Positions 23,340 to 34,374 are shown, counted from the first letter of the stretch. The stretch is DNA of 64,000 nt from Hippophae tibetana (GCA_037013495.1 CM072812.1:40173001-40237000), one strand, 5' to 3'. Translations and numbers: made by a program. The notes: generated by a model from the sequence alone, not told the origin.

Positions 23340-23690
23340 GTATTTAAACTTATTGAAGATCTATCCTCATTATAAAAAAAGAGAGGAGAAAAATGGTTGT
23401 ACGATGAACATAAGCAAGAGCTTATTAATTGGTTTCACAACCATGTAAGTGTCACATACAAGAATTCATTAGTACTTAGATCTATGCAATGTTTTAAAAA
23501 ATTTCTTTAAACACATTTCATGTTTTTGTATACATAAATTCAAGATGAACTCCAGAAATCCAATCATAAAATACCAGAAAGTTTAGAATGGCTTCCACAT
23601 GGTCCAAAATTCAATGTCAAATCATTTTCTTCTTTCACAATAAATGTATCGAGGTTTACGACTCAAGCTAGGGACAAAGTCTGAGTAAAT
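23340..23690 (+). pseudogene. CACTA-B DUF4216 domain, fragment 1
   Basis: A TGGTTGTACGATGAACATAA segment (23392-23411) and WLPHGPKFNVKSF with FTTQARDKV (23590-23685) match the region before DUF4216 in plant CACTA transposases and in CACTA-A (9360-9745). It stops at the target site TAAAT (23686-23690) of the LTR2 insertion and continues at 27599. Confidence 0.85.
23686..23690. repeat. Target duplication TAAAT, left side of LTR2 copy 1
   Basis: TAAAT is repeated at 27594-27598. In CACTA-A the uninterrupted site reads GAGTAAATCTGAATAGTGG, confirming both the insertion point and the 5-bp duplication. Confidence 0.95.
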
Positions 23691-23725
23691 TGTTGTGTGT
23701 TTTTCAACACACAAAAACGTGCAAG

Positions 23726-23730
23726 CATAC
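23726..23730. repeat. Target duplication CATAC of LTR1 copy 1 (left)
   Basis: CATAC here and at 25656-25660. Removing LTR1 restores GCATACACGGTCATAAG, which matches LTR2 copy 2 (ATATACACGATCATAAG at 52366). Confidence 0.95.
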
Positions 23731-25655
23731 TGATGAGCGAAAACCGACATCGTCGATTCTTGCCAATACTTTGGTTTTAATATTTATAAAACTCTCGCAA
23801 GTGCACGAATCATTTTGAAGAAAATGATAAGCATACTCCCAAGGTCGATCTAAGGAAGGAATGTATGTGGTTTTTAATTTATTATTCAAACTTTTAAAAA
23901 CGAAATTAAATCCTAAACATCCTGTCACCATAGTTTGGTTTTTGTGTTCCTAATCTAATAACATAAAAATAAACATATATACAGATTAATAAATATAATC
24001 TAATAACATAAAAATAAACATAGATACAAATCCAATAAATATTTATCTAAAAATAAACATAGATACAGATTCAATAAATATTTATGCAAATTTTATCATT
24101 TATATTAGTGGAGTATTTATGGATATAATAACTAAATTAATTATGCTTGCTCATATTATCTAGGTTATTAAAGATATAAATTGATATTTTATTGATTCTC
24201 TCTTTTTTATATAAATACCACCTTTGGTGGGGTTAGATATTCTTTGTTAACTAAACAAATCAATTAACACCTATGGGTGGGGTTGATAACTAATTTGGTT
24301 AATTAAATTAATTCCTTTTTCTAAGAGATTGAAAATGAACCATTTAAATGCCACCTTTGGTGGGGTTAGACAGTTTAAACTTTATTCAAGGTGTCCAAAT
24401 TAAACATAAGAATTTAATTATCCGAGTACTAACTTTCAAGTTTTAAAACCACTATTGAAAACATGTTGTCAATACATTTTCACATAATAATTCTTATAAA
24501 AACTTTTGAAATAGAGTTTCACTCTAACTACCGGGCGATTGTACCAACAAATAAAAGAGCACTACTCTAAATTAGACCGGATAACTAAACCTTAAAATCT
24601 AATTTTCAGATTTAAGTTTGTAATGAAAAATAATATATTTCTCTCTAACATTCTTAATATAAAATCTTGAATAAAAACAAAATCAATTCATTTTAGAGAT
24701 TTTTACTTATTTAATATTTCGCAAGCATAACAACGTCATTATTACATCATGTTTACTAAACAGTCAGCACAGTTAAATTTAATCACAGACAAATTAAATA
24801 TAACATGTAAGAATAAAGCATAAAAATAACTGTAAAGAAAATAAAATCCTTACAGAACTTCGACGCTATTCCCATTGCTGGAAAACCTCCAAGCGGAATT
24901 TGCACTTCCATTTATTGAATAAAAAAAAGCTAATAAATTACAAAAACATTACAAGTTCCTCTCAAAAAGAGAAGAACTCTAAAACTAAGATAATTTAACT
25001 AAAAACTAAGAAACAAACTAAGAAAAGCTTAGAAACATAAGAAAGAAACTAAGAAAAGCTTAAAAACTAAGAAATGAGAGAAAGAAAGAAGAGAGAAGAG
25101 TGTTTTGAAGGTGTATTTTGAAGTGAAGGGAAGGGGGTATTTATAGGTGAGGATGGAGAGAAAAAATGAGTAAAAAAATGTTAAAAAAATGTAAAAGCGC
25201 GTAATGGAAATGCTGAGGTCATTAATGACGTCAGCATGACGTCATTGGGGCGGCTGCAAGTGAAAAATGGGGCGAAAAGGCGTCGGCGCGCAGGGCGCGC
25301 ACGGGATGGGGCACTGGGGCGCGCAGGCATGGGCGCGCGGCTGGGCAATTGGGCGCGATTTTCTCCTTTTTGATATTTTTGACCTTTTTGACCCATTTTG
25401 TCTAATTTTTCCATATTTGTTGACCTTTCCTCATTTATTTATTGATATATTTGTGATGTATTGCTTCAAGTATTGCTCTTTGAGTCTTTAAGTTACGTTT
25501 TTAAGCCAAAATACCTGAAAAACAATAAAAATACCTGTGATTCCGAAAAAGACAAATTTATATAAATATATGATAAAACATATAAATATATATATATTTA
25601 ATCAATTAATGTGCATAAAATCATGGTTATTTTAGTGCTTTTTTAGCACTCATCA
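23731..25655 (-). mobile_element. LTR1 copy 1: solo LTR, 1925 bp
   Basis: Begins TGATGAGCGAAAACC and ends TTTTTAGCACTCATCA, with TGATGAG/CTCATCA inverted ends. The TATA box reads on the minus strand (CACCTATAAATACCC, 25148-25134), followed by a CT-rich leader, so the element runs right to left. The U3 at 25190-25370 is GC-rich (GGCGCGC, GGGCGCG words). The word CTACCGGGCGATTGTACC at 24531-24548 is kept in copies at 28467 and 63201. No coding. The two open frames over the GC block (25181-25491) have no family. Confidence 0.93.
25134..25148 (-). promoter_or_regulatory. TATA box of LTR1 copy 1
   Basis: Minus strand CACCTATAAATACCC. The same motif occurs in copy 2 (near 29018), copy 3 (near 63724) and, on the plus strand, copy 4 (CACCTATAAAAGG near 42016), always followed by a CT-rich leader. 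This fixes the orientation of each LTR. Confidence 0.7.
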
Positions 25656-26499
25656 CATACACGGTCATAAGTAATAAAATTTGATAAGTAAGTTATCGTT
25701 CCCACGGAGATTTGTTACTATAGTTTGTTGAGTACTAAAATTATATCTCTCTGATTTTATTCAAAACGCTCATTGATTGTAAAAAATTTAAGAAAAGAGT
25801 TTAAAAACAAAATAAAAGAAATCTAGGATTCCAATTTTTCACCAAATCAATCAACTCAAATCATTTTATTTTCTTTTGATTTATATTTTTTAGTACATTT
25901 AATTTGTCAACCGAAAACTTCTAATTTCATTCATACATCTCTTCCGAGCTCCGTACAAACACACCTCGTTAAATTAATTCACTATATTCCTATGAGAATT
26001 AAATTCACCGAGATTCATTTCGTTTTAAGTTTTCAAATGGCCACACATACAATTAGGGCATATTCCTATCCTTCATCATACATGTCATTCTATCTACGAG
26101 CAATATACACACAAATGCCTCTTCCAAGTTTATTTATGTGCCACGGATCATTTCGATAAGATTCGTAAATAATCAAAAAGCATTAAGCACAAAATAGAAC
26201 GAACAAATCGAACGTCTTATAAATCTATCAAAAATAATTAAAATAAAAGCATCATAAATTTAGATCAAATGCAACCCTAGAAAAATTAAATTACTTCATA
26301 AAATAAAAATAAAAATTACAACACATACAAAAAAAATAAGATGAAGAAGAAGGAAAATTAAAACAACACTTAGAACAAATATTTGGCACACGTAGAACAC
26401 AACAAAAGCCAAAAAATGGCTTCTATGTGATCTGCCGTCCAAAACCGAGCACCACAAGAAAATTAAACTCTACCCAAAACTCCTCAAAACTATCATCTT

Positions 26500-26520
26500 A
26501 TCTCATATTTATAGCTAAAA
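26500..26520 (-). promoter_or_regulatory. TATA box of LTR2 copy 1
   Basis: Minus strand GCTATAAATATGAG (26519-26506). LTR2 copy 3 has the same layout at 57608-57597 (GCTATAAATAGG). Confidence 0.6.
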
Positions 26521-26689
26521 ATAATACATCTAAAATATTACATTTTTTATTTTATTTTTTTATAAAAACCCGTAATAATTTTATATCGAAAAATAAAATA
26601 ACGCGTATCGAAATTCGATATCGAAAATATTAAATTAATTCACGCGTGAGACAGGGTGCCGATTCTGCATTTTTTTAATTCATTATGTG

Positions 26690-27195
26690 TGCCACGTGTC
26701 AGCATCTGATTCACTAAAAGGAATTAATGCAGACACGTGGCAACTGCTGATTGCCTGCGGGAAACGGGCCACGATGAATTGTCGCGCAGGGGAGAACGGC
26801 TACACGTGGGCGTGATCCTACACTTTTGCGCTCATCATAACATGTCATGTGTCATCACCTGATTGGTTGAAAAATATAGTTGGACACGTGGCAGTTGCTG
26901 ATTCGAGGTTAGGATTCAGGGTGGACACGTGGCTGAATTTAATTCGCTGAAAATCTGATTGCACGTAGAGACCAGCGCATGGGATCAGAGGCGCGCGTAC
27001 GTGGGGGACAGCGGCTGGATGCGTCAGAGAGTGGGTCTCACCTGCATCCCGGCCTGCGCGACAGTGGGCCCCACTCGGGCGCCGAGCCGCGTGATAAAGA
27101 ATCTGCACCCACGCGATTTGGTCAGGCGTGATCTGCACGTGTGAATTGTAGCCGTTTCTTCTTTGATCGGACGGTCCACGTTTGGCACGTGGTTC
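26690..27195. promoter_or_regulatory. G-box (CACGTG) cluster in the LTR2 U3
   Basis: CACGTG occurs at 26693, 26734, 26803, 26885, 26926, 27136 and 27186 (start positions), mostly as ACACGTGG or CCACGTGTC. These are the core of plant bZIP/bHLH sites such as ABA-response elements. They sit upstream of the LTR2 TATA box in its own orientation. Repeats at this density come from short tandem units with CAGC.TCTGATT. between boxes. Function is inference. Confidence 0.7.
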
Positions 27196-27593
27196 TCTCA
27201 TCTGCGCAGAAAATTAAATTTTAATTAATTGGATTTTGGTCCACAAATTTATTTTAAATTACATTTTCAACTTTCTTTAATTACAGTTTAGCCCTTTTCT
27301 AATTTAAATTAAATTTTTAAACTTTTAATAATTAAAATAAAGCCCGAATTTAATTTAAATTATATTTTTGACTTTTATAAATTGCAATTAAATACTATAT
27401 TATTTGAAATTATATTTTTGGACACAAATTTGCAATTAAGTACGTTTTCGATACAAATTATTTAATTTTTATTAAAAAATATAAAAAACAGTAAATACTA
27501 ATTTATTCATCGAAAATTAACTAAAAACATTAATAACATAGCAATTATAATTAATAAAATAGGTGAAAATAATTATATAAAATACAGTTATCA

Positions 27594-27598
27594 TAAAT
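27594..27598. repeat. Target duplication TAAAT, right side of LTR2 copy 1
   Basis: Matches 23686-23690. Confidence 0.95.
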
Positions 27599-27757
27599 CA
27601 AAATAATGGTGTGAAGATGGTTGCAAAAACTATGCAATTTTCCAGTTCAAAATATAGTAATATTGTACCTTCTAATAGAACATATTATGGTATAATTCAA
27701 GAGATTTGGGAATTGGATTATGAAGTCTTCTATGAAACAGTTTTCTTGTGTGATTCG
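27599..27757 (+). pseudogene. CACTA-B DUF4216 domain, fragment 2
   Basis: Island of transposase sequence between two LTRs. It reads NNGVKMVAKTMQF, RTYYGIIQEIWELDYEVF and TVFLCD, the N-terminal half of DUF4216, and matches CACTA-A 9265-9430. The next codons are at 29609. Confidence 0.88.
27753..27757. repeat. Target duplication ATTCG (one mismatch) of LTR1 copy 2
   Basis: ATTCG on the left, ATTGG at 29609-29613 on the right. CACTA-A reads GATTGGGTTGAAG here, so the left copy has mutated. Confidence 0.85.
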
Positions 27758-29608
27758 TGATGAACGAAACCGGCATCGTTGATCCTACCAATATTTTGGT
27801 TTTATATTTACAAAACTCTCGCAAGTGTACAAATCATTTCATAGAAAATGATAAGTATGCTCCCAAGGTCGATCTAAGGAAGGAATATATGTGATTTTTA
27901 ATTTATTATTCAAATTTTTAAAAATGAAATTAAATCCTAAACATCTTGTCACGATATTTTGAGGTTTTTGTGTTTCTAATCTAATAACATAAAAATAAAC
28001 ATAGATATAGATTAAATAAATATTTATGCAAATTTTATCATTTATAATAGTAGAGTACTTATGATAACTAAGTTAATTATGCTTGCTCATATTTTTTAGG
28101 TTATTAAAGATATAAATTGATATTTATTGATTCTCTTTTTTTATGTATAAATACCATCTTTGGTGAGGTTAGATATTCTTTGTTAACTAAACAAATCAAT
28201 TAACACCTATGAATGAGGTTGATAACTAATTTGGTTAATTAAATTAATTCATTTTTTTCTAAAAGATTGAAAATGAACCATTTAAATGCCACATTTGGTG
28301 GGGTGAGACAGTTTAAATTTTATTCAAGGTGTCCAAATTAAATCTAAGAATTTAATTATTCGAGTACTAACTTTTAAGTTTTAAAATCATTACTAAAAAC
28401 ATGTTGTCAATACATTTTCAAATAATAATTCTCATAAAAACTTTTGAAATAGAGCTTCACTCTAACTACCGGGCGATTGTACCAACAAATAAAAGAACAC
28501 TACTTTAAATCAGACCAGATAACTAAACCTTAAAATCTAATTTTCAGATTTAAGTTTGTAATGAAAAATAATATATTTCTCTCTAACATTCTTAATATAA
28601 AATCTTAAATAAAAACAAAATCAATTCATTTTAGAGATTTTTACCTATTTAATATTTCACAAGCATAACAACATTATTATTATATCATGTTTACAAATAG
28701 CCAACAAATTTGAATTTAATTACAGACAAATTAAATATAACATATAAGAATAAAACATAAAAAATAACTGTAAAAAAATACAATCCTTATAGTACTTTGA
28801 TGTTATTCTTGTTGCTGGAAAACCTGCAAACGGAATTTGCATTTCCATTTATTGAATCAAAAAGAAAATAAATTACAAAAAACATAATTCGTTCTTCTCA
28901 AAAAGAGAAAAACTCAAAAACTAAGAAAAACTAAAAACTAAGAAATGGAGAGAAAGAAAGAGAGAAGAAGATGTTTTTGAGGTGTGTTTTGATATGAAGA
29001 GAATGATGGTATTTATAGATGAGGAGAGGAAGTAAAAGTGGATGGAAAATGATTAAAAATGGAGGAAATACATAGTAGTGAATGATGATGTCATTGTTGA
29101 CGTCATGGTAGTGTGAGGCGCGGCGGCGGTAGCGGATTTGGGCAGAGGCACGTGCGGACATGGTATGGATGGGCACAGGCACGTGCAGACTAGAAGCAGA
29201 TGGACCCACGGCTTCGGTGTGGTTTAGGCAATGCACATGCGTTGCTCCACACGATTGGGCATTGTGCGGGCGATGCGCGCACATTGGTCGGCTTTGCTAG
29301 GCGGTTGCGTGCACGATTTCATCTTTTTTGACCCATTTTGTCCAATTTTTTTATCTTTTTTTTTTCACTTTTCCTCATTTATTTTATGAATATATTTGTG
29401 ATGTATTACCTCCAGTATTTTTCTCAGTCTTTAAGTTACTTTTTTAAGCAAAAATACCTAAAAAACAATAAAAATACTCGTGATTCTGAAAAGAAAAATT
29501 TATATAAAAATATGATAAAATTGTATAAATATATATATATATATATCTTTTTAATAAATTAAAGTGAATAAAATCATGGTAATTTTGGTGTTTTTTGAGC
29601 ACTCGTCA
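27758..29608 (-). mobile_element. LTR1 copy 2: solo LTR, 1851 bp
   Basis: Begins TGATGAACGAAACCGGCATC, ends TTTGAGCACTCGTCA. Collinear with copy 1 over its length, including CTACCGGGCGATTGTACC (28467) and the minus-strand TATA. Its U3 (29100-29310) is GC-rich with repeated GCACGTGC. The 117-residue minus frame at 28931-29284 runs over U3 and leader and is not taken as a gene. Inserted in the DUF4216 region of CACTA-B. Confidence 0.93.
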
Positions 29609-29977
29609 ATTGGGTCGAAGATGTTATCAATGTTGGATATAAAATAGATGATTTTGGATTTACCCTTGTAAATTTATCCATGATAAGTCACACTAATGAT
29701 CCTTTAACATTAGCACTTCATGCAAACACAAGTATTTTATGTGAGCGATCAAATTGACACAAGATGGTCTATTGTGTTAACACCTCCACAAAAAGAGTTT
29801 TATCATTGTGATGCTTTAGAAGATGATGACCCTATTCTTGATACATTAACCAATATTATTAATTTCTCAAACAAATTGCCTAATGTATGTGATTATCTAG
29901 TTGATGATGATGATTTCTCATCATTGGCTCGAAGTGATTATGAAGGAATATATGTATACGATCAACAACCTAATTAA
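29609..29977 (+). pseudogene. CACTA-B DUF4216 domain, fragment 3
   Basis: NWVEDVINVGYKIDDFGFTL (29610-29670) continues the domain, and TLALHAN with QVFYVSDQIDT (29710-29760) is the QVFYV.DP.D block in a shifted frame. After it comes an acidic tail with DDDDF and a stop at 29977. This is the C-terminus of the transposase or the last exon before the second protein. Confidence 0.88.
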
Positions 29978-30085
29978 ACATAATGTATGTTCTATATTAT
30001 TGTAATACCTCTTGGATTTTTATATATATGTATGTTCCTAAAATTTTCAATTAATTTATATTTCTTCATTATTTATAGATATTTC

Positions 30086-30740
30086 ATGGATCCCTGGGTA
30101 ACAAAGCTTGTAGATCCAAATGATCCATTTGAAAAGAAGGGTTTGGGAAAATATACCTGATGCTCCACTTAACCCAGATAATAGAGTACCCGTTCTATTT
30201 GATGCTACTAGTAATCCAATAGGGGAAAATGGCCAACAATTGAAATCCTCTATTAGTACACTTGTGAAGTCTAGTATATCAATCGGCATAAAAGATTGGA
30301 CTCAGGTTGACGAAGATGAAAAGTTCAAAATATGGAAAAACATTTGTCTAAGTCTCTTATATTTTATAATCAATTACATATATTATATCTAATAGTTTGT
30401 TGCATGTTTTTAAAGAATTTTTACAAATTCATTGACACTTGGAAGAGCAAGTGTTATAAGATTGAAAATAAGGCATGGAAGGAATACAAGACTTCCAAAT
30501 TGGCAAGAAATTATGTGTTTCCATATTTGGAACCACTTGATGATGTAGAGCTCTACAAAATCCCTAAAGGATACCCTTGGATTACACCTCAAGTTTGGAA
30601 AGACTTCATGGATTATAGACATACAGATGAATTTCTAATTATTAGGGAAAACATTAGAATATACAAATGCATAACATTCTTCCTAACCATACTGAGAGGT
30701 CTTCAAATCCTGAAGTTAGATATAAAATGGTATTATTAAT
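30086..30740 (+). pseudogene. CACTA-B second protein, N-terminal half (Transposase_24-like)
   Basis: Starts MDPWVTKLVDPNDPFEKK at 30086 (MDPRLPEIVDPNDP in A), then IPDAPLNPD, NPIGENGQQLKSSI and SIGIKDWTQVDEDEKFKIWK (30150-30330). KSCYKIENKAWK-like and NYVFPYLEPLDDVELYKI follow (30450-30560), and PQVWKDFMDYRHTDEF near 30590. The layout fits Transposase_24 (P.. I.....G......GK.L...I......I.I..DWR.V....K..IW...). It is likely a helper protein of CACTA transposition. Probable introns (30350-30400, 30740-30825) and frame breaks are present. Confidence 0.72.
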
Positions 30741-30825
30741 TTGTGTTAATTTATAAATATTTTTATATTTATTTTCCTCAATTTAATTTCATGTCATGGT
30801 TAATAAATTTTTCATAATTTATGTA

Positions 30826-31617
30826 GGAAGCTGAATTGGGTAGACCAGTTACCCGATCTGAATTGTACATAGAAACAAAGGCTCCTAAAATGAAGAAGTT
30901 AAGACCAAGGACTAAGCAAGGAGAAGAACACCTAAATAAGTTGGTTAGTATTTTCGGTTGACACAAAGTCCTTATGATTTTTAATAATTGATGTAATAAT
31001 GTATGATATGTCTGTGTGCTTTATTATTTGTATAGAGTTATTCAAGAACAAATATCCATGGGTGAAATAATCGAAGAGGTTGGGAGAGATGCTATATATC
31101 ATGCATTCGGACGTGAGCATTCTGGTCATGTTAGGGAAGGTATCCAATATGATGGTTATATGGAGTATTTTAACATTCCAAAACAAAAGCTTCAGACGGT
31201 CAGTAAGGAAAAGTACACTAAAATTGAAGAAGAACTCAACTCCTTTAAGGCCTCAATGTTAAGTGAGATTGCCACTATAAAAGAATATCAAGCACAACAC
31301 ATGTCAGGTATGGTATCATTCTACAATCAGGGTATGCCATATTGGCCAAGCATACAACCATCCATGCTAAGCATGCCACCCACGCAATCTCATGGCACTC
31401 AAACTATATCTAATATGAGATATAGTCATCCTATCGGTCCTTCCTTTATGCTAGAAATGCATATGCAATCAAGTAGTGGTTCATTTTCTCCAATGCAATC
31501 TGTGCATTCTTACCATCAATCACATCATGATGAACGTTTGGGTGAGAATGTACATCTAATAGCTACCCCACATGGGAGTCCTCCTCTATTTGATGAATCA
31601 TATGTGGTAAGATTTTA
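30826..31617 (+). pseudogene. CACTA-B second protein, C-terminal half
   Basis: EAELGRPVTRSELYIETK (30830) matches the ELGR.PT..ELF..T.. motif of En/Spm helper proteins, and GRDAIYHAFGREHSGHVR (31080-31135) the D.L...LG.EH.GRVRG motif. A likely coiled coil KEKYTKIEEELNSFKASM (31207-31260) precedes a Met-, Gln-, Ser- and Pro-rich tail to 31617. CACTA-A carries the same tail at 7880-8240. The 200-residue open frame 31016-31618 is the longest uninterrupted piece of CACTA-B. Confidence 0.75.
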
Positions 31618-31710
31618 ATTTCTAGTGTAGATAGTCTATTAATTTTATTTTTTATTATATTTTTTATTATATTTTTTATTTATTATATATAACACTTAAA
31701 TTTTTTATAG

Positions 31711-31955
31711 AATATGAAATGTTTGTTGAAACATCCTTCATCAACAGACTTTATTGCTATTGGAATGGTACAACAATTGAGCGATGATCAAATGATTCAT
31801 AATCAATATTTGCCTAATCATTGACGAATAGTAATTTATCAATAATTGCTCCATGATTGTCCACTACCTGTGTCTTTTGATGCTACCACAGTCCAAGAGT
31901 CGATTAGACAATATATGGCTTGGCCATCGATTCAAGTTGTTCTAAATTTTAACGT
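31711..31955 (+). pseudogene. CACTA-B DUF8039-like segment
   Basis: MKCLLKHPSSTDFIAIGMVQ, IHNQYLPNH, DCPLPVSFDATTVQESIRQY and MAWPSIQVV appear in order with one stop and a frameshift. The pattern (A.G.V......IHN..L......V.I.........P.P......TV..A....V.WP..LV) resembles the DUF8039 domain often found between TE helper and Ulp1 domains in plants. Counterpart in CACTA-A: 7611-7814. Confidence 0.65.
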
Positions 31956-32137
31956 AGTACGTTTTTTAACTTAAAATATAACACTTGTTTACTTTTATTA
32001 TTTTATTATATCTTTTATTGTTACTAACATACATAATACTTTTTCTTTAGTCTATTATACCAGAACTCTTATATGCGGCACATTTAAGAGATACGAAGCA
32101 AGTATCTCGTGCTAAATCTATGTCTAGTGGATAATCA

Positions 32138-33105
32138 TTGCACACTAAGTCATTTAAGAAGCAGCCGTGGAAAAAGTATAGTTATGATTATACTTTAAAC
32201 TTCAGCATAAATCTTGGTGCTTTGATGACTATTGTTGTGAGGGCATCTAGAATAATTGATGGATGTACTGTGCCACTTCCTATAAAAATTTCTAGTGTAG
32301 ACTTTGGCCAAACTTATATATCGATTGAGTGCATATTACAACTATTTGAATATCAAATGATCGATTTAAGTATAATTCAAGTGTGGACAAGGTGAGTCCT
32401 CAATCTGTTCATTTTATTTCATTTATGTAGAACATATATAATTATATTTATATTATCTAATTACTTATATATATTTCTTTTATATAGAACGTGTTATTAT
32501 TGACTTCAACATAATCACTCATCACATTTAGCAATGTTCTACAATTCTTCATATGTCAATCAATATCAAGAGAAGAATGTTAGCATCAGAGCTAAACAAT
32601 TATGTGATAAGGCATTAACGCTTAAGAGAAATCAAAAGTTGATAATCCCTTGACCACTAAGGTTTGAACAAGGCCAAGATCATTGGATGTTTGTAATCCT
32701 TTATCTATTCAATAATCATGTTTGGTACTATGACTCAACTTCCATAGAACTGAATAAAGATACAAAAGCAGATGTTAAAAAGTGACAGTTATAATGAACT
32801 ATTTTTCTTCCATGCTTGATAGGTCATGAAAGTTATGGAATAAGTTTAGGGCATTGCTCTTAAAAAATCTCATAAGCTTATATGGAATAAAGTTATGGTA
32901 TGTACAAGCGAATATTAATAATTTTATTAATAATAATAAAGATTTTCGAATATGGAAAATCATGTACATTTGTTTTTTGTATGTTCCACAGCAAGATAAT
33001 GGAGTCATGTTTGGTTATTATTTCATGAAATTTATAAGCAAAATCATCACAAATATCAAAATTCCAATTGATGATGTGGTAATATGTTTTACCCATATAC
33101 ATAAA
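32138..33105 (+). pseudogene. CACTA-B Ulp1-like cysteine protease
   Basis: YISIECILQLFEYQMIDLSI (32320-32380) and VWTR form the N-terminal part. AKQLCDKALT then HWMFVILYL follow, with the catalytic His codon at 32681-32683, and WYYDS with Asp at 32732-32734. QQDNGVM (Gln codons 32989-32994) leads to the catalytic position, where the codon at 33010-33012 is TTT, giving VMFGYYF instead of VMCGYYF. SUMO-protease chemistry needs that Cys, so this copy would be dead even without its stops. FMKFISKIITNIKIPIDDVV closes the domain. Probable introns interrupt it. Confidence 0.78.
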
Positions 33106-33179
33106 TAGTTTTAACATATATGAGTTATTTTTTTGAGAATTCATAAAATTACGTTCTTATTTTGATTTTAAATACATGT

Positions 33180-33490
33180 AGTTCTTTGGTTGGAACAAGA
33201 TGTGCTATGACCAGCAAATTTTGGATGATTTACGAGAGAAATAGGCAGAACATATGGTTCAAATTATATCATCACAAGAAGAATTGGGAAAAGATTTCGA
33301 TGATCATGAATAGCATTTGACAACATAACGGTAATTTTTATAATGATTTAATTTCTCTATTCCTGTGTCTGAAGTCCCTTGTTTGATGTATGTTTATGTG
33401 CTCATGTATTTTGGGGAGTGCATTGTTTTATGGACCTGTTTTTTGCCCAAACTTCATCTCATCTCTCTTGCCTACTTTCCTTATGACAAC
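33180..33490 (+). repeat. CACTA-B 3' end, copy 1 of a duplicated tail
   Basis: Contains the last protease codons (FFGWNKMCYD...ILDDLRE) and 3' UTR (TAATTTTTATAATGATTTAATTTCTC, then TGTTTGATGTATGTTTATGT). A diverged second copy follows at 33860-34120. CACTA-A has only one (5960-6330). Confidence 0.75.
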
Positions 33491-33498
33491 ATCATGGT

Positions 33499-33810
33499 AG
33501 CACTTTATTAATCATTTGTCTATAAATATGAAGTTATCTGTAATCTCTACTAATATTTTTAATGCTATAACGAGCTTTAAATATGAAGTCAGGTGTAACT
33601 CCTATTTTGTTACTTGGCTTGTATGAGTTTTGGTGCCCATAAATGTATTACAGAATTATTCCATACGTTTAAAGGCACCAAAACTCATACAAGCCAAGTA
33701 ACAAATCAAAGTTACACTTGATTTCATATTTAGAGCTCATTATAGCATTAAAAACATCAGCTTGATTCCAGATAGCTTCATATTTATAGACAAAACATTA
33801 ATAAAGTGCT
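33499..33810. repeat. 312-bp foldback with arms of about 137 bp
   Basis: Arm 1 (33499-33637) starts AGCACTTTATTAATCATTTG and ends CTTGTATGAGTTTTGGTGCC. Arm 2 (33674-33810) starts GGCACCAAAACTCATACAAG and ends ATTAATAAAGTGCT. They pair almost throughout, with a loop of about 36 bases. It could be a MITE or foldback element; no clear target duplication was found. A transcript would form a long hairpin. Confidence 0.9.
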
Positions 33811-33859
33811 AATATGAGTTTGAAGGGATAAGGTTATTATATATCACTCGGATTTCGAT

Positions 33860-34150
33860 GTGGTAATCTTTTTTTGATGATTTACAAGAAGAATGGACAG
33901 AACACTTTGTTCAAACATCAGGAAAAGAATATAATCTTAAATAACATACGATAATACCATGGTAATATTTATAATGATTTAATTTCTCCATTCACATGTC
34001 TCTGAAGTTTAGACTGCTTGTTTGATGGATGTTTACGTGCTCATGTATGTAGGGGAATAAATTGTTATATAGACCAGTTTCTTTTTGCCGAGTTTCTTTG
34101 TCACTATGTTGGTGATTATAAATCAACCAAGCTTGCTCACACAATCCAAT
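33860..34150 (+). repeat. CACTA-B 3' end, copy 2 of the duplicated tail
   Basis: GATGATTTACAAGAAGAATGG, GATTTAATTTCTCCATTC and TTGTTTGATGGATGTTTACG repeat the tail at 33215-33420 with substitutions. The foldback lies between the copies. Confidence 0.75.
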
Positions 34151-34374
34151 TACACTTTGAAAATATTATTTGTTTTTTTAATTTACGTTAACTATATATA
34201 TGTATATGTATTATATATACATTATTTGTTTTTATAATAAATTTAATTATTAAGTAATTAATTATATTTAAATTTTCAATTATTTGTATTATTATTTATA
34301 TTTTGGGTCTTTTTATGCTATATTGAATACAAGTTACTAGAGTGAAAATGAGAATAAAAATAAAAAAAAATCAA

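Larger units (their letters stand above)
23691..27593 (-). mobile_element. LTR2 copy 1: solo LTR containing a nested LTR1
   Basis: Bounded by TGTTG at 23691 and TTATCA at 27593 with TAAAT on both sides. Removing the nested LTR1 and its duplication (23731-25660) leaves 1973 bases, against 1971 for copy 2 at 52330-54300. Orientation is minus because the TATA-type GCTATAAATATGAG reads on that strand (26519-26506), so the element starts TGATAACTG and ends CAACA. The U3 is GC-rich with repeated CACGTG. No internal retrotransposon sequence is present. Confidence 0.92.

Noticed and set aside
23950-24085. Short repeats of AACATAAAAATAAACATA as a separate satellite
   Set aside because: A local two- to three-copy slippage inside LTR1 copy 1; copy 3 has a similar small duplication at 62700-62750, so it is variation within the LTR.
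25181-25491. GC-rich open frames with Arg/Ala/Pro-rich products, looking like a CpG-island gene start
   Set aside because: This is the U3 of LTR1 copy 1, flanked by exact CATAC target duplications; frames are not conserved in copy 2.
26845-27201. 118-codon minus-strand frame and its 61-codon plus-strand shadow
   Set aside because: They coincide with the repeated G-box region of LTR2; high GC alone explains the long frames.
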